DNA from: Corallococcus interemptor
GTDB lineage: Bacteria > Myxococcota > Myxococcia > Myxococcales > Myxococcaceae
Reading direction: 5' to 3'
DNA: 64,000 nt
Assembly (NCBI RefSeq): GCF_003668875.1
Contig: NZ_RAWM01000007.1
Location: forward strand, 1-64,000
The translations under genes and the position numbers were made by a program. The notes under the pieces were generated by a model. It worked only from the letters and a program-made list of their open reading frames with translations. It made no database searches and had not been told where the DNA came from. Position 1 is the first letter of the stretch; the number at the start of each line of letters is the position of its first letter. Shown here one piece after another: positions 27,452 through 36,302 of the stretch.

Positions 27452-29253
27452 TGGAAGCGGGCGGCGCGATGCAGGAGGAAGAGGCCCCCGGGCTGCGGCG
27501 GTCGGCGCGCTACCTGGCGGAGCTGCTGCGGCTGCTGCGTCCCGCGTGGGGCGCGCTCGCGAGGAGCGCGCTCCTGGGGCCGGTCATCACCGGGCTCCTG
27601 CTCATCCCGCCCTTCCTCACGCGGCTGTTGTTCGACCACGTGTCGTCCCCCCAGGACCTGGGGCTGTTGCACGTGCTGGTGCTGAGCATCCTCGCCGCGT
27701 CGGTGGCGGCGGCGGTCGCGGAGGCGCTGTTCGGTTACTACTCGTCGTACCTGACGGTGAAGCTGGAGAGCTCCGCGTCGCTCTACCTCTTCAACCACCT
27801 GCAGCACCTGCCGGACCGCTTCTTCTCCCGGCGCCAGGTGGGTGAGCTCACCAGCCGCTTCGACGACGCGAAGGCGGGCATCGCGCTGGTGGTGGGGCTC
27901 ATCCGGCTCGTCTTCTCGCAGCTCACCTTCCTGCTCGTCATCCCCTTCACCCTGGCGTCGCTCCACTGGGAGCTGGCGCTGGCGGCGGTGGCCACGCTGC
28001 CCTTCGTGGTGGCGGTGCCGCTCGTCGTGGGCCGCGCCATGGGGCTCGCGTGGCAGGAGGTGATGGGCGTGCACGGCGCTCTCCAGGCGCTCCAGGTGGA
28101 GACGCTGCGGCAGAGCCGCACGACGAAGGTGCTGGCGCTGGAGCCGCACGTGTACCAGCGCGCGGCGGGGCTGATGCGCTCCGTGCTGCGGGCGCACCTC
28201 AAGGCCCACGGCGTGGAGGGGCTGCTGCGGCTGTTCGAGCGCACGGTGGAGGCCGCGCAGACGGCGCTCTTCACCTGGCTGGGCTGGCGGCTCATCCTCC
28301 AGGGCAAGCTGACGCTGGGCGGCTTCGTGGCCTTCGTGGCGTATGCCGCGTACCTGCGCGGGCCGGTCATCGAGGCCATCGGCTTCGTCACCGGACTTCA
28401 GCAGCGCGGCGTCCACCTGCGCCGCTTCTTCGAGTACCTGCACGAGGCGCCGGAGCAGGACCCGGCCCGCTCGCTGACACCCCCGCCCCCGCTGACGCAG
28501 CGGCTCTCCGGCGGGGTGGAGCTGGAGGACGTGTCCTTCGGCTACCTGCCCGGGCAGGACGTGCTGCGCGAGGTGAGCGCGCGCATCCGGCCCGGCGCCG
28601 TGGTGACCATCGTGGGCTCCAGCGGCTCCGGGAAGACGACGCTCGCGCGGCTCCTGACGCGGCTGGAGGAGCCGGGCCGGGGGCGCGTGCTGTACGACGG
28701 ACAGGACGCGCGCACGCTGGCGTTGTCCGACCTGCGCCGGCAGATCGCCGTGGTGTGGCAGGACGTGGAGCTGTACCACGGCACCGTGCGCGACAACCTC
28801 ACGCTGGGGCTCTCCGGCGTGAGCGAGGACGCCCTGCGGGAGGCGGTGCGGCTGTGCGCGCTGGAGCCCGTGCTCGCCGCGCTGCCGCAGGGCTTCGACA
28901 CGCCGGTGGCCGAGGCGGGCGCGAGCCTGTCCGGTGGACAGCGGCAGCGGCTGGCGCTGGCCCGCGCGGTGCTGCGCGACGCGCCGGTGCTGCTGCTGGA
29001 TGAAGCGACGTCCCAGCTCGACGTGGAGACGGAGTCCGCCATCGTGCGGGCGCTGCTCGGGCGGGCCCGGGAGCGCGGGCAGACGGTGCTGTTCATCACG
29101 CACCGGCTGGCCAACGCGCCCCTGGCGGACGAAGTGTGGATGCTCGCGGGAGGCCAGCTGGTGGGCCGGGGGCCTCACGCGGAGCTGCTGGCGCGGTGTG
29201 CTCCGTACCAGCGGCTGTTCCGCGCGGGCATGGGCGAGGCGGACGCCGCTTGA
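27451..29253 (+). CDS. ABC exporter, transmembrane domain plus ATPase, no peptidase domain
   Basis: 600 residues: six-helix transmembrane domain (about 35-325), then the ATPase with Walker A GSSGSGKTT, signature LSGGQRQ, Walker B VLLLDEAT and a switch His in FITHR. It is a half-size exporter of the MsbA/bacteriocin type that works as a dimer. No N-terminal C39 peptidase is present, so leader removal would need another enzyme, such as the downstream subtilisin-like protein. ATG 27451 shares one base with the preceding stop (TGATG); GTG 27448 is an alternative. Confidence 0.9.
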   Translation: MEAGGAMQEEEAPGLRRSARYLAELLRLLRPAWGALARSALLGPVITGLLLIPPFLTRLLFDHVSSPQDLGLLHVLVLSILAASVAAAVAEALFGYYSSYLTVKLESSASLYLFNHLQHLPDRFFSRRQVGELTSRFDDAKAGIALVVGLIRLVFSQLTFLLVIPFTLASLHWELALAAVATLPFVVAVPLVVGRAMGLAWQEVMGVHGALQALQVETLRQSRTTKVLALEPHVYQRAAGLMRSVLRAHLKAHGVEGLLRLFERTVEAAQTALFTWLGWRLILQGKLTLGGFVAFVAYAAYLRGPVIEAIGFVTGLQQRGVHLRRFFEYLHEAPEQDPARSLTPPPPLTQRLSGGVELEDVSFGYLPGQDVLREVSARIRPGAVVTIVGSSGSGKTTLARLLTRLEEPGRGRVLYDGQDARTLALSDLRRQIAVVWQDVELYHGTVRDNLTLGLSGVSEDALREAVRLCALEPVLAALPQGFDTPVAEAGASLSGGQRQRLALARAVLRDAPVLLLDEATSQLDVETESAIVRALLGRARERGQTVLFITHRLANAPLADEVWMLAGGQLVGRGPHAELLARCAPYQRLFRAGMGEADAA

Positions 29254-29270
29254 GCGCGGCGGATGGAAAG

Positions 29271-29540
29271 ATGGCGAACGAGTCCCCACGTCCCACCCTG
29301 CCCCTGCTGGAGGACCCCGACCACGCGGGCCTCTTCGTCGTGCGGCGCATCGGCATGCTCACGGCCCTGCTCATCATCGTGCTCGGCGCGGGGATGGCGC
29401 TGGCGGGTTCGCTCGTGCACCTGACCGTGTCCGTTCCGGACGCCGTCCCGCCGCGCACGGAGTCCGTGTCGCTGGGCACCTATGTGTTCCGGCAGCTCCA
29501 GCAGTGGCGGCCTTCGGGGCCGGGAGGCACCGCTCCGTGA
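29271..29540 (+). CDS. Small single-helix membrane protein
   Basis: 89 residues starting MANESPRP, with one long hydrophobic helix (about 29-52, MLTALLIIVLGAGMALAGSLV) and a hydrophilic C terminus. Not recognised. It lies 17 bp after the exporter gene and its stop overlaps the start of the subtilisin-like gene (GTGA), so it belongs to this operon. Possible roles include an exporter accessory or immunity peptide; nothing in sequence decides this. Confidence 0.7.
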   Translation: MANESPRPTLPLLEDPDHAGLFVVRRIGMLTALLIIVLGAGMALAGSLVHLTVSVPDAVPPRTESVSLGTYVFRQLQQWRPSGPGGTAP

Positions 29541-30235
29541 AGAAGGTCGGCATCATCGACAGCGGCGTGGAGGTGGCCTTCCTGCGCGAGCACGGGTTGC
29601 ACCTGGCGGGCGCGGCTTCGTTCTCGCTCGACCTGGACGCGCAGGTGCTGGAGGCGCGCGAGTACGAGCGCGAGGAGCTGGAGACGTGGCGGTCCGGCAC
29701 GGAGACCCATGAGCTGGAGGACACGCACGGGCACGGCACGGCCGTCCTGAGCATCCTCTACGACCAGGTGCGTCCCTGGCCGGACGTGGAGGTCTACGTC
29801 GCGCGCGTCCTGGACCGGAACATCCGCGGCCACTCGCTGTGCCTCGTGGAGGCGATGGGGTGGATGCTGGAGGAAGTGGGCGTGGACGTGCTCAACCTGA
29901 GCCTGGGCACGTTCCAGCGCGCGATGGAGGCGCCCATGCGGGAGCTGGTGGACCGCGCGGCGGCGAGGGGCGCCCTCATCGCCTCCTCCGCGGGCGGCGA
30001 GCCGACCCTTCCCGCGCAGCTGGAGTCGGTGGTGTCCGTGGGCGACCCCGCACTGATGGAGCGCGTGGGCGCGGACGTGAAGGTGGACCACGTCGTGAAG
30101 GAGCGCGAGGTGAAGCTCTACATGGGTGGCCGCTGGATGCAGGTACCCATGACGACCAGCTTCGCCTGCGCGGTGGCCGTGGCGGAGGCGCTGAGAGAGG
30201 GCGCGCTCCCCGGATGGCGGCGCGGGTCCGGCTGA
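29537..30235 (+). CDS. Minimal subtilisin-like (S8) protein
   Basis: 232 residues from GTG 29537, with GGGAGG 9 bp upstream. It is a subtilase core with no signal peptide and no propeptide. Putative triad: Asp8 (VGIIDSG), His66 (HGHGTAV) and Ser208 (MTTSFACA). The segment that normally contains the oxyanion-hole Asn (AAGN) reads SSAGGEP, so that Asn is Gly. The protein is likely cytoplasmic and may process the peptide precursors or act as a cyclase-like or inactive partner. It ends the operon, 7 bp from the convergent next gene. Confidence 0.8.
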   Translation: MKKVGIIDSGVEVAFLREHGLHLAGAASFSLDLDAQVLEAREYEREELETWRSGTETHELEDTHGHGTAVLSILYDQVRPWPDVEVYVARVLDRNIRGHSLCLVEAMGWMLEEVGVDVLNLSLGTFQRAMEAPMRELVDRAAARGALIASSAGGEPTLPAQLESVVSVGDPALMERVGADVKVDHVVKEREVKLYMGGRWMQVPMTTSFACAVAVAEALREGALPGWRRGSG

Positions 30236-30242
30236 AGGAGCC

Positions 30243-32861
30243 TTACGGCGTGGGCGACCCCGTGGGCACTTCCAGGGCGACGTCGCCCAGGTCCAGCACC
30301 TCGCCTTCCTTCAGCTTGAGCGTCAGGCGCCGCTGTCCGTGGGAAGGGCCTCCTGAGATGAAGAGGATGCGCTCGCCCGCGCGCACGCCATCGAGGGTGA
30401 AGCGGCCTTCCGCATTGGAGGCGCGGTTCGGCGAGGGCGGCTCATTCTCGAAGGAGATGAACGCGGAGGAGACGGGCGTCTTGGTGGGCCCGCTCACCAC
30501 GCGGCCCCTCACGGTGGCGGGTGCCTTCAGGGGGATGTCCACTTCGAGCACCGCGCCCGTGCCGGGAGAGGCCGTGGCCTCGCCGACGGAGCCGTCCAGC
30601 GTGCGCGCTGTCAGCATCACCGGCTCGGGGGGAACATCGCGCAACTCGAAGCGGTCGCCGGAGAACTCGAGGGGCCCGGTCGCCTTCCCCTCGGGGAGAA
30701 AGCCCTTCTGGAGCTGGAGTGTCAGGGTGAAGCCGCGAACAGGCTCTCCCTTGCGCACCACGCGGCCGCGGAGGAAGGCCGCGGGCTTCAGCCGCAACAC
30801 CACCTCCTTTTCGGGGGTGACGGGCACGGGCTCGCACGAGCGTCCTCCATTGCGCGCGCCCAGCATCAGCCGGCCATTCGAGGTGGCGTCTTCCATGCCG
30901 CTGACGGGAATGGCGAAGCGCCCCTCTTCGTCGGTGGGGAGCATGGCCATGGGGAGGTTCAAGCCGTCCGCCATCGTCAAGGTGATGATGGCGCGGGGTG
31001 ACGGCGAACCATCCGGTTCCAGGACGACGCCCCGGTACGCGCGCTCCGCGGGCGGTTCCTCCCAGGTGAACTCGACCTGGACCGTCCGTCCCGGCTCCAC
31101 GCGCACCTGCTCCTCCTTGCCTTTGATGAATCGGCCGCGCTCGGCGAGCAGGACCTTGTATTCGCCGGCGGGAATGGTCATCCGGAAGACTCCCTCCCCG
31201 CTCACGGAGACATCGCCTCTGACCAAAGGCGTGGTCGCGAACCGATCCGCTATCACGGCCGTCACCCCCAGCCGCCCTTCCTTGAGGGAGTCACGCGCCG
31301 CGCGCACCCTGCCCTCGATGGTCCCCGAGCCCTCCAGGGTGAAGTCCATCCGGGCCGTGCGGTTCGCCTCCACGGCGACGGTCTCGAGGGTGCCCGCCAT
31401 CGTCCCATCCCTGCGCGCGGAGATGGCCAGGCGGCCCGCGGCGAGTCCCACGACGCGGTAGTAGCCGTCCGCATCCGTGCGGGCGTCGATGGGGCTCGCC
31501 GACATTCCCATTCCCTCGCTCCAGCCATGGACGGTGATGTGGGCCGCGGCCACCGGCGCTCCATTGCGGTCGCGCACGTGGCCCTCCACCGCGCACGTGC
31601 CGGAGAGCTTGAAGTCCACGGGAAAGCGTTCGCCCTGGGTGAGCGTCAGGCCCCGGCGGATGACGGGCTCGTAGCCCAGGGCCGTGACCTTCGCGTCGTA
31701 GCTGCCGGGAGCAAGCCCCTGGACGATGAAGTGCCCCTCGGCGTCCGACATGGCCACGCCGGACGCCGCGTCCATTCCGGAGAGGGTGGCCTCGATGCGC
31801 GCGTCAGCCACGGGAGCTCCGCCGGCCTCTTCCACGACCTGGCCCTCCAGCACCGCGCCCGGGCCCAGCTGGATGCGCACGCCGCGCACGGTGCTGCCCG
31901 CGACGCAGAGCACTGGCAGGTCGAGCGAGCCGGACTCCTCGCCGCGCCGGGCGGACAGGGGATGGGAGCCGGGCTCCACCTCCACGGAGAAGCCACCCTG
32001 CGCGCCCGTCGTCACCACCTGGGAGGGATTGCCGCCGACCTGCACCTCGGCGTCCGCGGCCGGCTGGCCCTTCGAGTCCACGACGAAGCCCTCGATGACG
32101 CTCGCCAGCCGGAGCGCCAGCGTCAGCGGCTCGTCCGTGGGGATGCGAAGACGGCTCAGCACCACGCGCGCATAACCGGGGGCGCGGGCCTCCAGCAGGT
32201 AGGTCCCCGGGGCGAGTCCGTCGATGCGGAAGTTCCCCCGCTCGTCACTCGTGGCATAGACGCGCTCTTCTTCGGGAGCCTCCGCGTGTTCCCAGGTCTC
32301 CAGCTCGCGGCCGTGCGCCGTGAGGGCGATCTCCACGAGCGGCAGTGGCTCATTCGTTCCGCGCACCACCGTGCGGCCCGTGAGCGATTGCGCGGGTTCC
32401 AGGGCGATGCTCACGGCCGTGCGCGACTCACCCAGAGGACGGACCACGGCGCGCAGCATGGGAGCCCGGCCCGGCGCGCGCACCGACACCAGGTAGCGGC
32501 CAGGACCGGAGGCGAGCAGGACGTGTCCCGCCGCGTCCGTGAGACCGAAGTCCATCAGTGTCCAGGCGGAGGCCCGCTCGCCCGGTGCGTAGAGCCGCAC
32601 GGTGGTTTCGAGTGAAGGCTTCCCACCGGAAAGCACCTCCACGTCCAGGATGCCCGCCACCTTGCTCGGCGCCCGCTGCGTCGGGAGCAAACCCCCGTCC
32701 ACGGATTCGGGATGCGCAGTTCCGGGGCTCGGGGTGCGATTGCTCGCGACCGGGGCGTCCGTGCGCTCCGGCGCGGCCGGTCCACGGGAGCGCAGGGCCC
32801 AGAACAACACGAGGCCGCACGCGACCAGGACCGCCACTCCACCGATGAGCCACTTGCGCAT
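30243..32861 (-). CDS. Carboxypeptidase-regulatory-like repeat protein, membrane-anchored
   Basis: 872 residues with an N-terminal membrane anchor or uncleaved signal (MRKWLIGGVAVLVACGLVLFW... region), then about eight or nine beta-sandwich repeats of the carboxypeptidase-regulatory-like/Big type. Many repeats carry the DERGNFRIDGLAPGTYLLEA style signature. No catalytic domain is seen. Such proteins are abundant in myxobacteria and probably act at the cell surface. The frame is open upstream to 33491, but the hydrophobic start and GAGGA 9 bp before ATG 32861 favour this start. Divergent from the 33033 gene. Confidence 0.85.
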   Translation of the reverse strand: MRKWLIGGVAVLVACGLVLFWALRSRGPAAPERTDAPVASNRTPSPGTAHPESVDGGLLPTQRAPSKVAGILDVEVLSGGKPSLETTVRLYAPGERASAWTLMDFGLTDAAGHVLLASGPGRYLVSVRAPGRAPMLRAVVRPLGESRTAVSIALEPAQSLTGRTVVRGTNEPLPLVEIALTAHGRELETWEHAEAPEEERVYATSDERGNFRIDGLAPGTYLLEARAPGYARVVLSRLRIPTDEPLTLALRLASVIEGFVVDSKGQPAADAEVQVGGNPSQVVTTGAQGGFSVEVEPGSHPLSARRGEESGSLDLPVLCVAGSTVRGVRIQLGPGAVLEGQVVEEAGGAPVADARIEATLSGMDAASGVAMSDAEGHFIVQGLAPGSYDAKVTALGYEPVIRRGLTLTQGERFPVDFKLSGTCAVEGHVRDRNGAPVAAAHITVHGWSEGMGMSASPIDARTDADGYYRVVGLAAGRLAISARRDGTMAGTLETVAVEANRTARMDFTLEGSGTIEGRVRAARDSLKEGRLGVTAVIADRFATTPLVRGDVSVSGEGVFRMTIPAGEYKVLLAERGRFIKGKEEQVRVEPGRTVQVEFTWEEPPAERAYRGVVLEPDGSPSPRAIITLTMADGLNLPMAMLPTDEEGRFAIPVSGMEDATSNGRLMLGARNGGRSCEPVPVTPEKEVVLRLKPAAFLRGRVVRKGEPVRGFTLTLQLQKGFLPEGKATGPLEFSGDRFELRDVPPEPVMLTARTLDGSVGEATASPGTGAVLEVDIPLKAPATVRGRVVSGPTKTPVSSAFISFENEPPSPNRASNAEGRFTLDGVRAGERILFISGGPSHGQRRLTLKLKEGEVLDLGDVALEVPTGSPTP

Positions 32862-32969
32862 GACCGCTGTCCTCGCCCCCGCCTCCTTGGGGCACCGGCT
32901 GCCAGTATCGCCTGAAGCCGCGTGCAGGTCCCGCCCGGATCCCGCCCCCGGGGAGAGGCAGCAAAAAAC

Positions 32970-32988
32970 CTGTCCGACTGTCGGACAG
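32970..32988. promoter_or_regulatory. Perfect 9-bp inverted repeat in a divergent intergenic region
   Basis: CTGTCCGACTGTCGGACAG has 9-bp arms around a single T, preceded by AAAAAA and followed by CTTTTC. It sits between two divergent genes, 109 bp from one start and 45 bp from the other, so an operator is more likely than a terminator, although it would also fold as an RNA hairpin. Confidence 0.45.
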
Positions 32989-33032
32989 CTTTTCAGGAAG
33001 TCGTCCCCAGGCGCCTTGGGCATGATGCCGCC

Positions 33033-33485
33033 ATGCTCCTGAGGCACCTCTACAGAATCAGCCTGGAAGAGCCGCCTCACTGGTGCTTCTTCATTGGCGT
33101 CGGCCGTGAGACGGACAACATGCTCGACGGGCTTCGCATCGAGCGGCTGGACGCGTACATCCACGGGTTCAGGAACGCGCAGCGTGAACTCACCGGAGAG
33201 GACCCCGAGGCCACGGCCTTCTTCGTCTGGCTGAGAGAGACGGGCGAGTTTCCGGGTCAGGGATGGCACCGGAAGTATTACGCGGATGAGCGCGGAGACG
33301 AGGCTCGCGCCATCACGAAGTTCTTCGGCCTGCTCCACAAGTACCTTCTTGAGCAACGGCCGGAGTGGTTCCGCGCCTTCAACAGCGAGCCGAGGGCCAG
33401 TCAGATCCACCGGGGCGATGGCGTTCCAGCACGCCCCGACATCCGCCTTGCGGCGCACAGGGAAGCGGTCCAGGGCGCACGCTGA
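33033..33485 (+). CDS. Hypothetical protein
   Basis: 150 residues starting MLLRHLYRISLEEPPHWCFF; soluble, mixed alpha/beta composition, no recognised motif. The N-terminal segment with GVGRETDNMLDGLRIERLDAY and a later RKYYADERGDEARAI suggest a real, folded protein. The start is the first ATG after the palindrome at 32970. Divergent from the repeat-protein gene. Function unknown. Confidence 0.65.
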   Translation: MLLRHLYRISLEEPPHWCFFIGVGRETDNMLDGLRIERLDAYIHGFRNAQRELTGEDPEATAFFVWLRETGEFPGQGWHRKYYADERGDEARAITKFFGLLHKYLLEQRPEWFRAFNSEPRASQIHRGDGVPARPDIRLAAHREAVQGAR

Positions 33486-33616
33486 ACGCATGCAGCACGG
33501 CGCTCCAGGCCCCTCCAGGGTCCTGTCCCGGATGCTTCCGCGCGCCAGGTGACAGGTGCCGCACAGGGCTTGCCAGGTCGTTGGGTCCAGTCATGACCGC
33601 GTGACAGACTTTCTCC

Positions 33617-35779
33617 ATGGCTGACACGCTGCCCACGGACGCAGCCCCTCCTCCCAGCGGACTCGACCGCCGCAAGTTCCTCACGTGGCTGGTGGCCTCG
33701 CCCACGCTGATGGTCGCGGCGCGGCTCGCGCTCGATGTGCCCTCCGCCCAGGCGGCGGAGCCGTCCGCGGCCCCGGAGGACACGCCCCTCAACCTCTACG
33801 TCGCCGTCCGCACCGACGGGCGCGTCATCGCCACCCTGCCCCGCACGGAGATGGGCCAGGGCATCACCACCGCCGTGTCCATGCTCGTCGCGGAAGAGCT
33901 CGACACGGGCCTGGATGCCGTGGACGTGCTCACCGCCGACGCGGATCCGCGCTGGCTCATCCAGCTCACCGGGCTCTCTTCCTCCATGCGCTATCTGGCC
34001 GGCCCGCTCCGCGCCGCCGCCGCGGAGGCCCGGGCACGGCTGGTCACCGCCGCCGCGCACCGCTGGCGGGTGCTGGCCCTCACGCTCACCACCGCCCAGG
34101 GAGAGGTCCGCGCTCCAGACGGCCGCAGGCTCGGCTACGGCGAGCTCGCCGAGGACGCCGCGCGTGTGCTGCTGCCGGAGGTCTCTCCGCTGCCGAAGCC
34201 CCCGCGCGAATACACCGTGGTCGGCCAGCCCACGGGCCGCGTCGACGCGCGGGCCATCGTCACCGGCGCTGCGCGCTTCACCCTGGACCTGGACATCCCG
34301 GACGCGGTGCCCACCGTGGTGGCGCGGCCTCCCACGCTGCTCGGCACGGTGCGGTCGCTCAATGCGTCCACCGCCAGGGCCATGCCGGGCGTGGTGGGCG
34401 TGGTGCAACTTCCGACCGGCGTGGCGGTGGCGGCCCGGACCTTCGCGCAGGCCTTCGCCGCGCGCGACGCATTGCAGGTCACCTGGGCACCGGGCCCGGC
34501 CAGTCACCTGTCCGACGCCAACATCCGCACCCGGCTGCGAGACGCCATCGGCCCCCGGCCATTGCCTCCGCTGTTCACGACCCGCGTCGTGGAGGGGAGG
34601 TTCGACTTCCCCTACCTCGCGCACGCGCCCATGGAGACGCAGAGTTGCGTGGCGCGAGTGACGAACGACGCCGCGGAGATCTGGTCCGGTGTCCAGGATC
34701 CGAAGTTCGCGCGGAGCCAGGTCGCCGGGGCGCTCGGCTGGGCGCTCACCCCTCAGCGGGTCACCGTGCATCCCATCCGCGCCGGAGGTGGCTTTGGCCG
34801 TCGCTTCTTCACCGAGGCCGCCGTGGAGGCCGCGCTCATCTCGCGGGCGCTCGGGCAGCCGGTGAAGCTGATGTGGAGCCGCAACGATGAGATGCGCCAC
34901 GGGCACTACCGGCCCGCGAGCCACCACCGCATCCTCGCGTCCCTGGGGCCTGGCGGCTCCATCCTCGGCTGGCAGCACCGCGCCGCCATCCCCACCGTGG
35001 AGTTCCCGCATGGCTTCGGGGACCTGCTCACGTCGCTGCTGGGACAGGCCCTGCCGGACGTCACCAGCGCGGTGTTCTTCGCGCTGACGCAGCACGTGCC
35101 CTATCAGTTCGGCTGGGTGGCGCAGGAGCTAGCGGAGGTGCCGCTCCCCATCCCCACCGCGTCCTTCCGCTCCGTCTTCACCAGCCAGGTGGGCGTGGCC
35201 AACGAAATCTTCGTCGACCAGCTGGCCCGCGAGCTCCAGAAGGACCCGGTGGAGCTGCGGCGCTCGCGCCTCACGTCCCGGAGGCTCAAGGCCGTGCTGG
35301 AGCGCGTGGTGCTCGAAGGAGGCTGGGGCCGCGCGCTGCCCCCCGGCCTCGCGCAAGGCGTCGCGGTGCTGGAGGAGTGGGACAGCGCCATCGCCCACCT
35401 CGTGGAGGTGGACGTCACGTCCGGGACGCCGCGGGTGCTGCGCGTGGTCATCGCCGCGGACGTGGGCCTGCCCATCAACCCGAAGGGCATCGAGGCGCAG
35501 CTCCAGGGCGCCGCGCTGGACGCGATGTCCACCACGCTGAGCGCCGGGCTGCACATCGACGCGGGGGCGGTGCGCGAGGGCAGCTTCGCGGACTACCGCT
35601 GGCTGCGGATGAAGCACGCGCCCGCCTCCATCGAAGTGCACCTGGTGCGCTCCGACGACCGCGTGGGCGGCGTGGGAGAGCTGGGCTACCCCAGCGCGGC
35701 GGCGGCCCTGGCCAACGCCATCGCCCGGGCAACGGGCACCATGCCCACGCGCTTCCCCATCCTCGACGAGGGAGTCTGA
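33617..35779 (+). CDS. iorB: Molybdopterin-binding subunit of an isoquinoline-1-oxidoreductase-type hydroxylase
   Basis: 720 residues with a twin-arginine export signal (DRRKFLTW, then a hydrophobic stretch to AQAAE), so it should be periplasmic. Xanthine-dehydrogenase-family features include GGGFGRRFF in the pterin-binding region and a late [19 protein letters not shown]. Members of this IorB group hydroxylate N-heterocycles or oxidise aldehydes with a molybdenum cofactor. The [2Fe-2S] subunit gene follows 2 bp after the stop. Substrate unknown; no cytochrome subunit is encoded next to it. Confidence 0.9.
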   Translation: MADTLPTDAAPPPSGLDRRKFLTWLVASPTLMVAARLALDVPSAQAAEPSAAPEDTPLNLYVAVRTDGRVIATLPRTEMGQGITTAVSMLVAEELDTGLDAVDVLTADADPRWLIQLTGLSSSMRYLAGPLRAAAAEARARLVTAAAHRWRVLALTLTTAQGEVRAPDGRRLGYGELAEDAARVLLPEVSPLPKPPREYTVVGQPTGRVDARAIVTGAARFTLDLDIPDAVPTVVARPPTLLGTVRSLNASTARAMPGVVGVVQLPTGVAVAARTFAQAFAARDALQVTWAPGPASHLSDANIRTRLRDAIGPRPLPPLFTTRVVEGRFDFPYLAHAPMETQSCVARVTNDAAEIWSGVQDPKFARSQVAGALGWALTPQRVTVHPIRAGGGFGRRFFTEAAVEAALISRALGQPVKLMWSRNDEMRHGHYRPASHHRILASLGPGGSILGWQHRAAIPTVEFPHGFGDLLTSLLGQALPDVTSAVFFALTQHVPYQFGWVAQELAEVPLPIPTASFRSVFTSQVGVANEIFVDQLARELQKDPVELRRSRLTSRRLKAVLERVVLEGGWGRALPPGLAQGVAVLEEWDSAIAHLVEVDVTSGTPRVLRVVIAADVGLPINPKGIEAQLQGAALDAMSTTLSAGLHIDAGAVREGSFADYRWLRMKHAPASIEVHLVRSDDRVGGVGELGYPSAAAALANAIARATGTMPTRFPILDEGV

Positions 35780-35781
35780 CC

Positions 35782-36261
35782 ATGCCGGCCCATTCCTTCC
35801 TCCTCAACGGTCAGCCGGTGTCGGTGGAGTCGCCCGCGGACCTGCCCCTCTTGTGGGTGCTCCGCGACGTGCTGGGCGTCACGGGCCCCAAGTACGGCTG
35901 CGGCGTGGGCATCTGCGGCGCATGCACCAGCCACCTGGATGGCGAAGCCTTCCGTCCCTGCCTCCACCCCGTGGGCGACATCGCGGGCCACGACGTGACG
36001 ACCATTGAAGGGCTGGCGGACGCCTCCGGACTGCACCCGGTGCAGGAGGCGTGGATCGCCGAGGACGTGGCCCAGTGCGGCTTCTGCCAGCCGGGGCAGA
36101 TCATGGCCGCGGTGGCGCTGCTGCGAAGAAACCCGCAGCCGTCCGACGCGGACATCGACGCGGCCATGAGCGACAACGTCTGCCGCTGCGGCACCTACGT
36201 CCGCATCCGCGCCGCCATCCACCGCGCCGCGCTGCTGCTGCGGCACGGCGCGGTCCCCTGA
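35782..36261 (+). CDS. iorA: [2Fe-2S] subunit of the molybdenum hydroxylase (IorA type)
   Basis: 159 residues with both iron-sulfur clusters of the family: plant-type CGVGICGAC plus a downstream Cys (FRPC), and the C-terminal CGFCQPGQ with CRCGTY. It passes electrons from the molybdenum subunit encoded just upstream. Its 3' end is unusual: the last 46 coding bases before the stop recur at 38338-38383, where the frame runs one codon longer before stopping. The present 3' end thus appears to have been re-created by an insertion. Confidence 0.9.
   Translation: MPAHSFLLNGQPVSVESPADLPLLWVLRDVLGVTGPKYGCGVGICGACTSHLDGEAFRPCLHPVGDIAGHDVTTIEGLADASGLHPVQEAWIAEDVAQCGFCQPGQIMAAVALLRRNPQPSDADIDAAMSDNVCRCGTYVRIRAAIHRAALLLRHGAVP
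36213..36258. repeat. Direct repeat, left copy (3' end of the IorA-type gene)
   Basis: This 46-bp stretch matches 38338-38383 at 44 of 46 positions; the two differences are CGG versus AGA, synonymous Arg codons. The repeats lie 2,125 bp apart and bound an AT-richer insert, like the left and right ends of an element integrated at a gene's 3' end. Confidence 0.8.
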
Positions 36262-36302
36262 GTGCGATAAGGGGACGCCAATTGGCTATCACGAACCGCT
36301 AA

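Noticed and set aside
32862-33491. N-terminal extension of the repeat protein
   Set aside because: Would bury the hydrophobic anchor inside the protein and overlap the 33033 gene.
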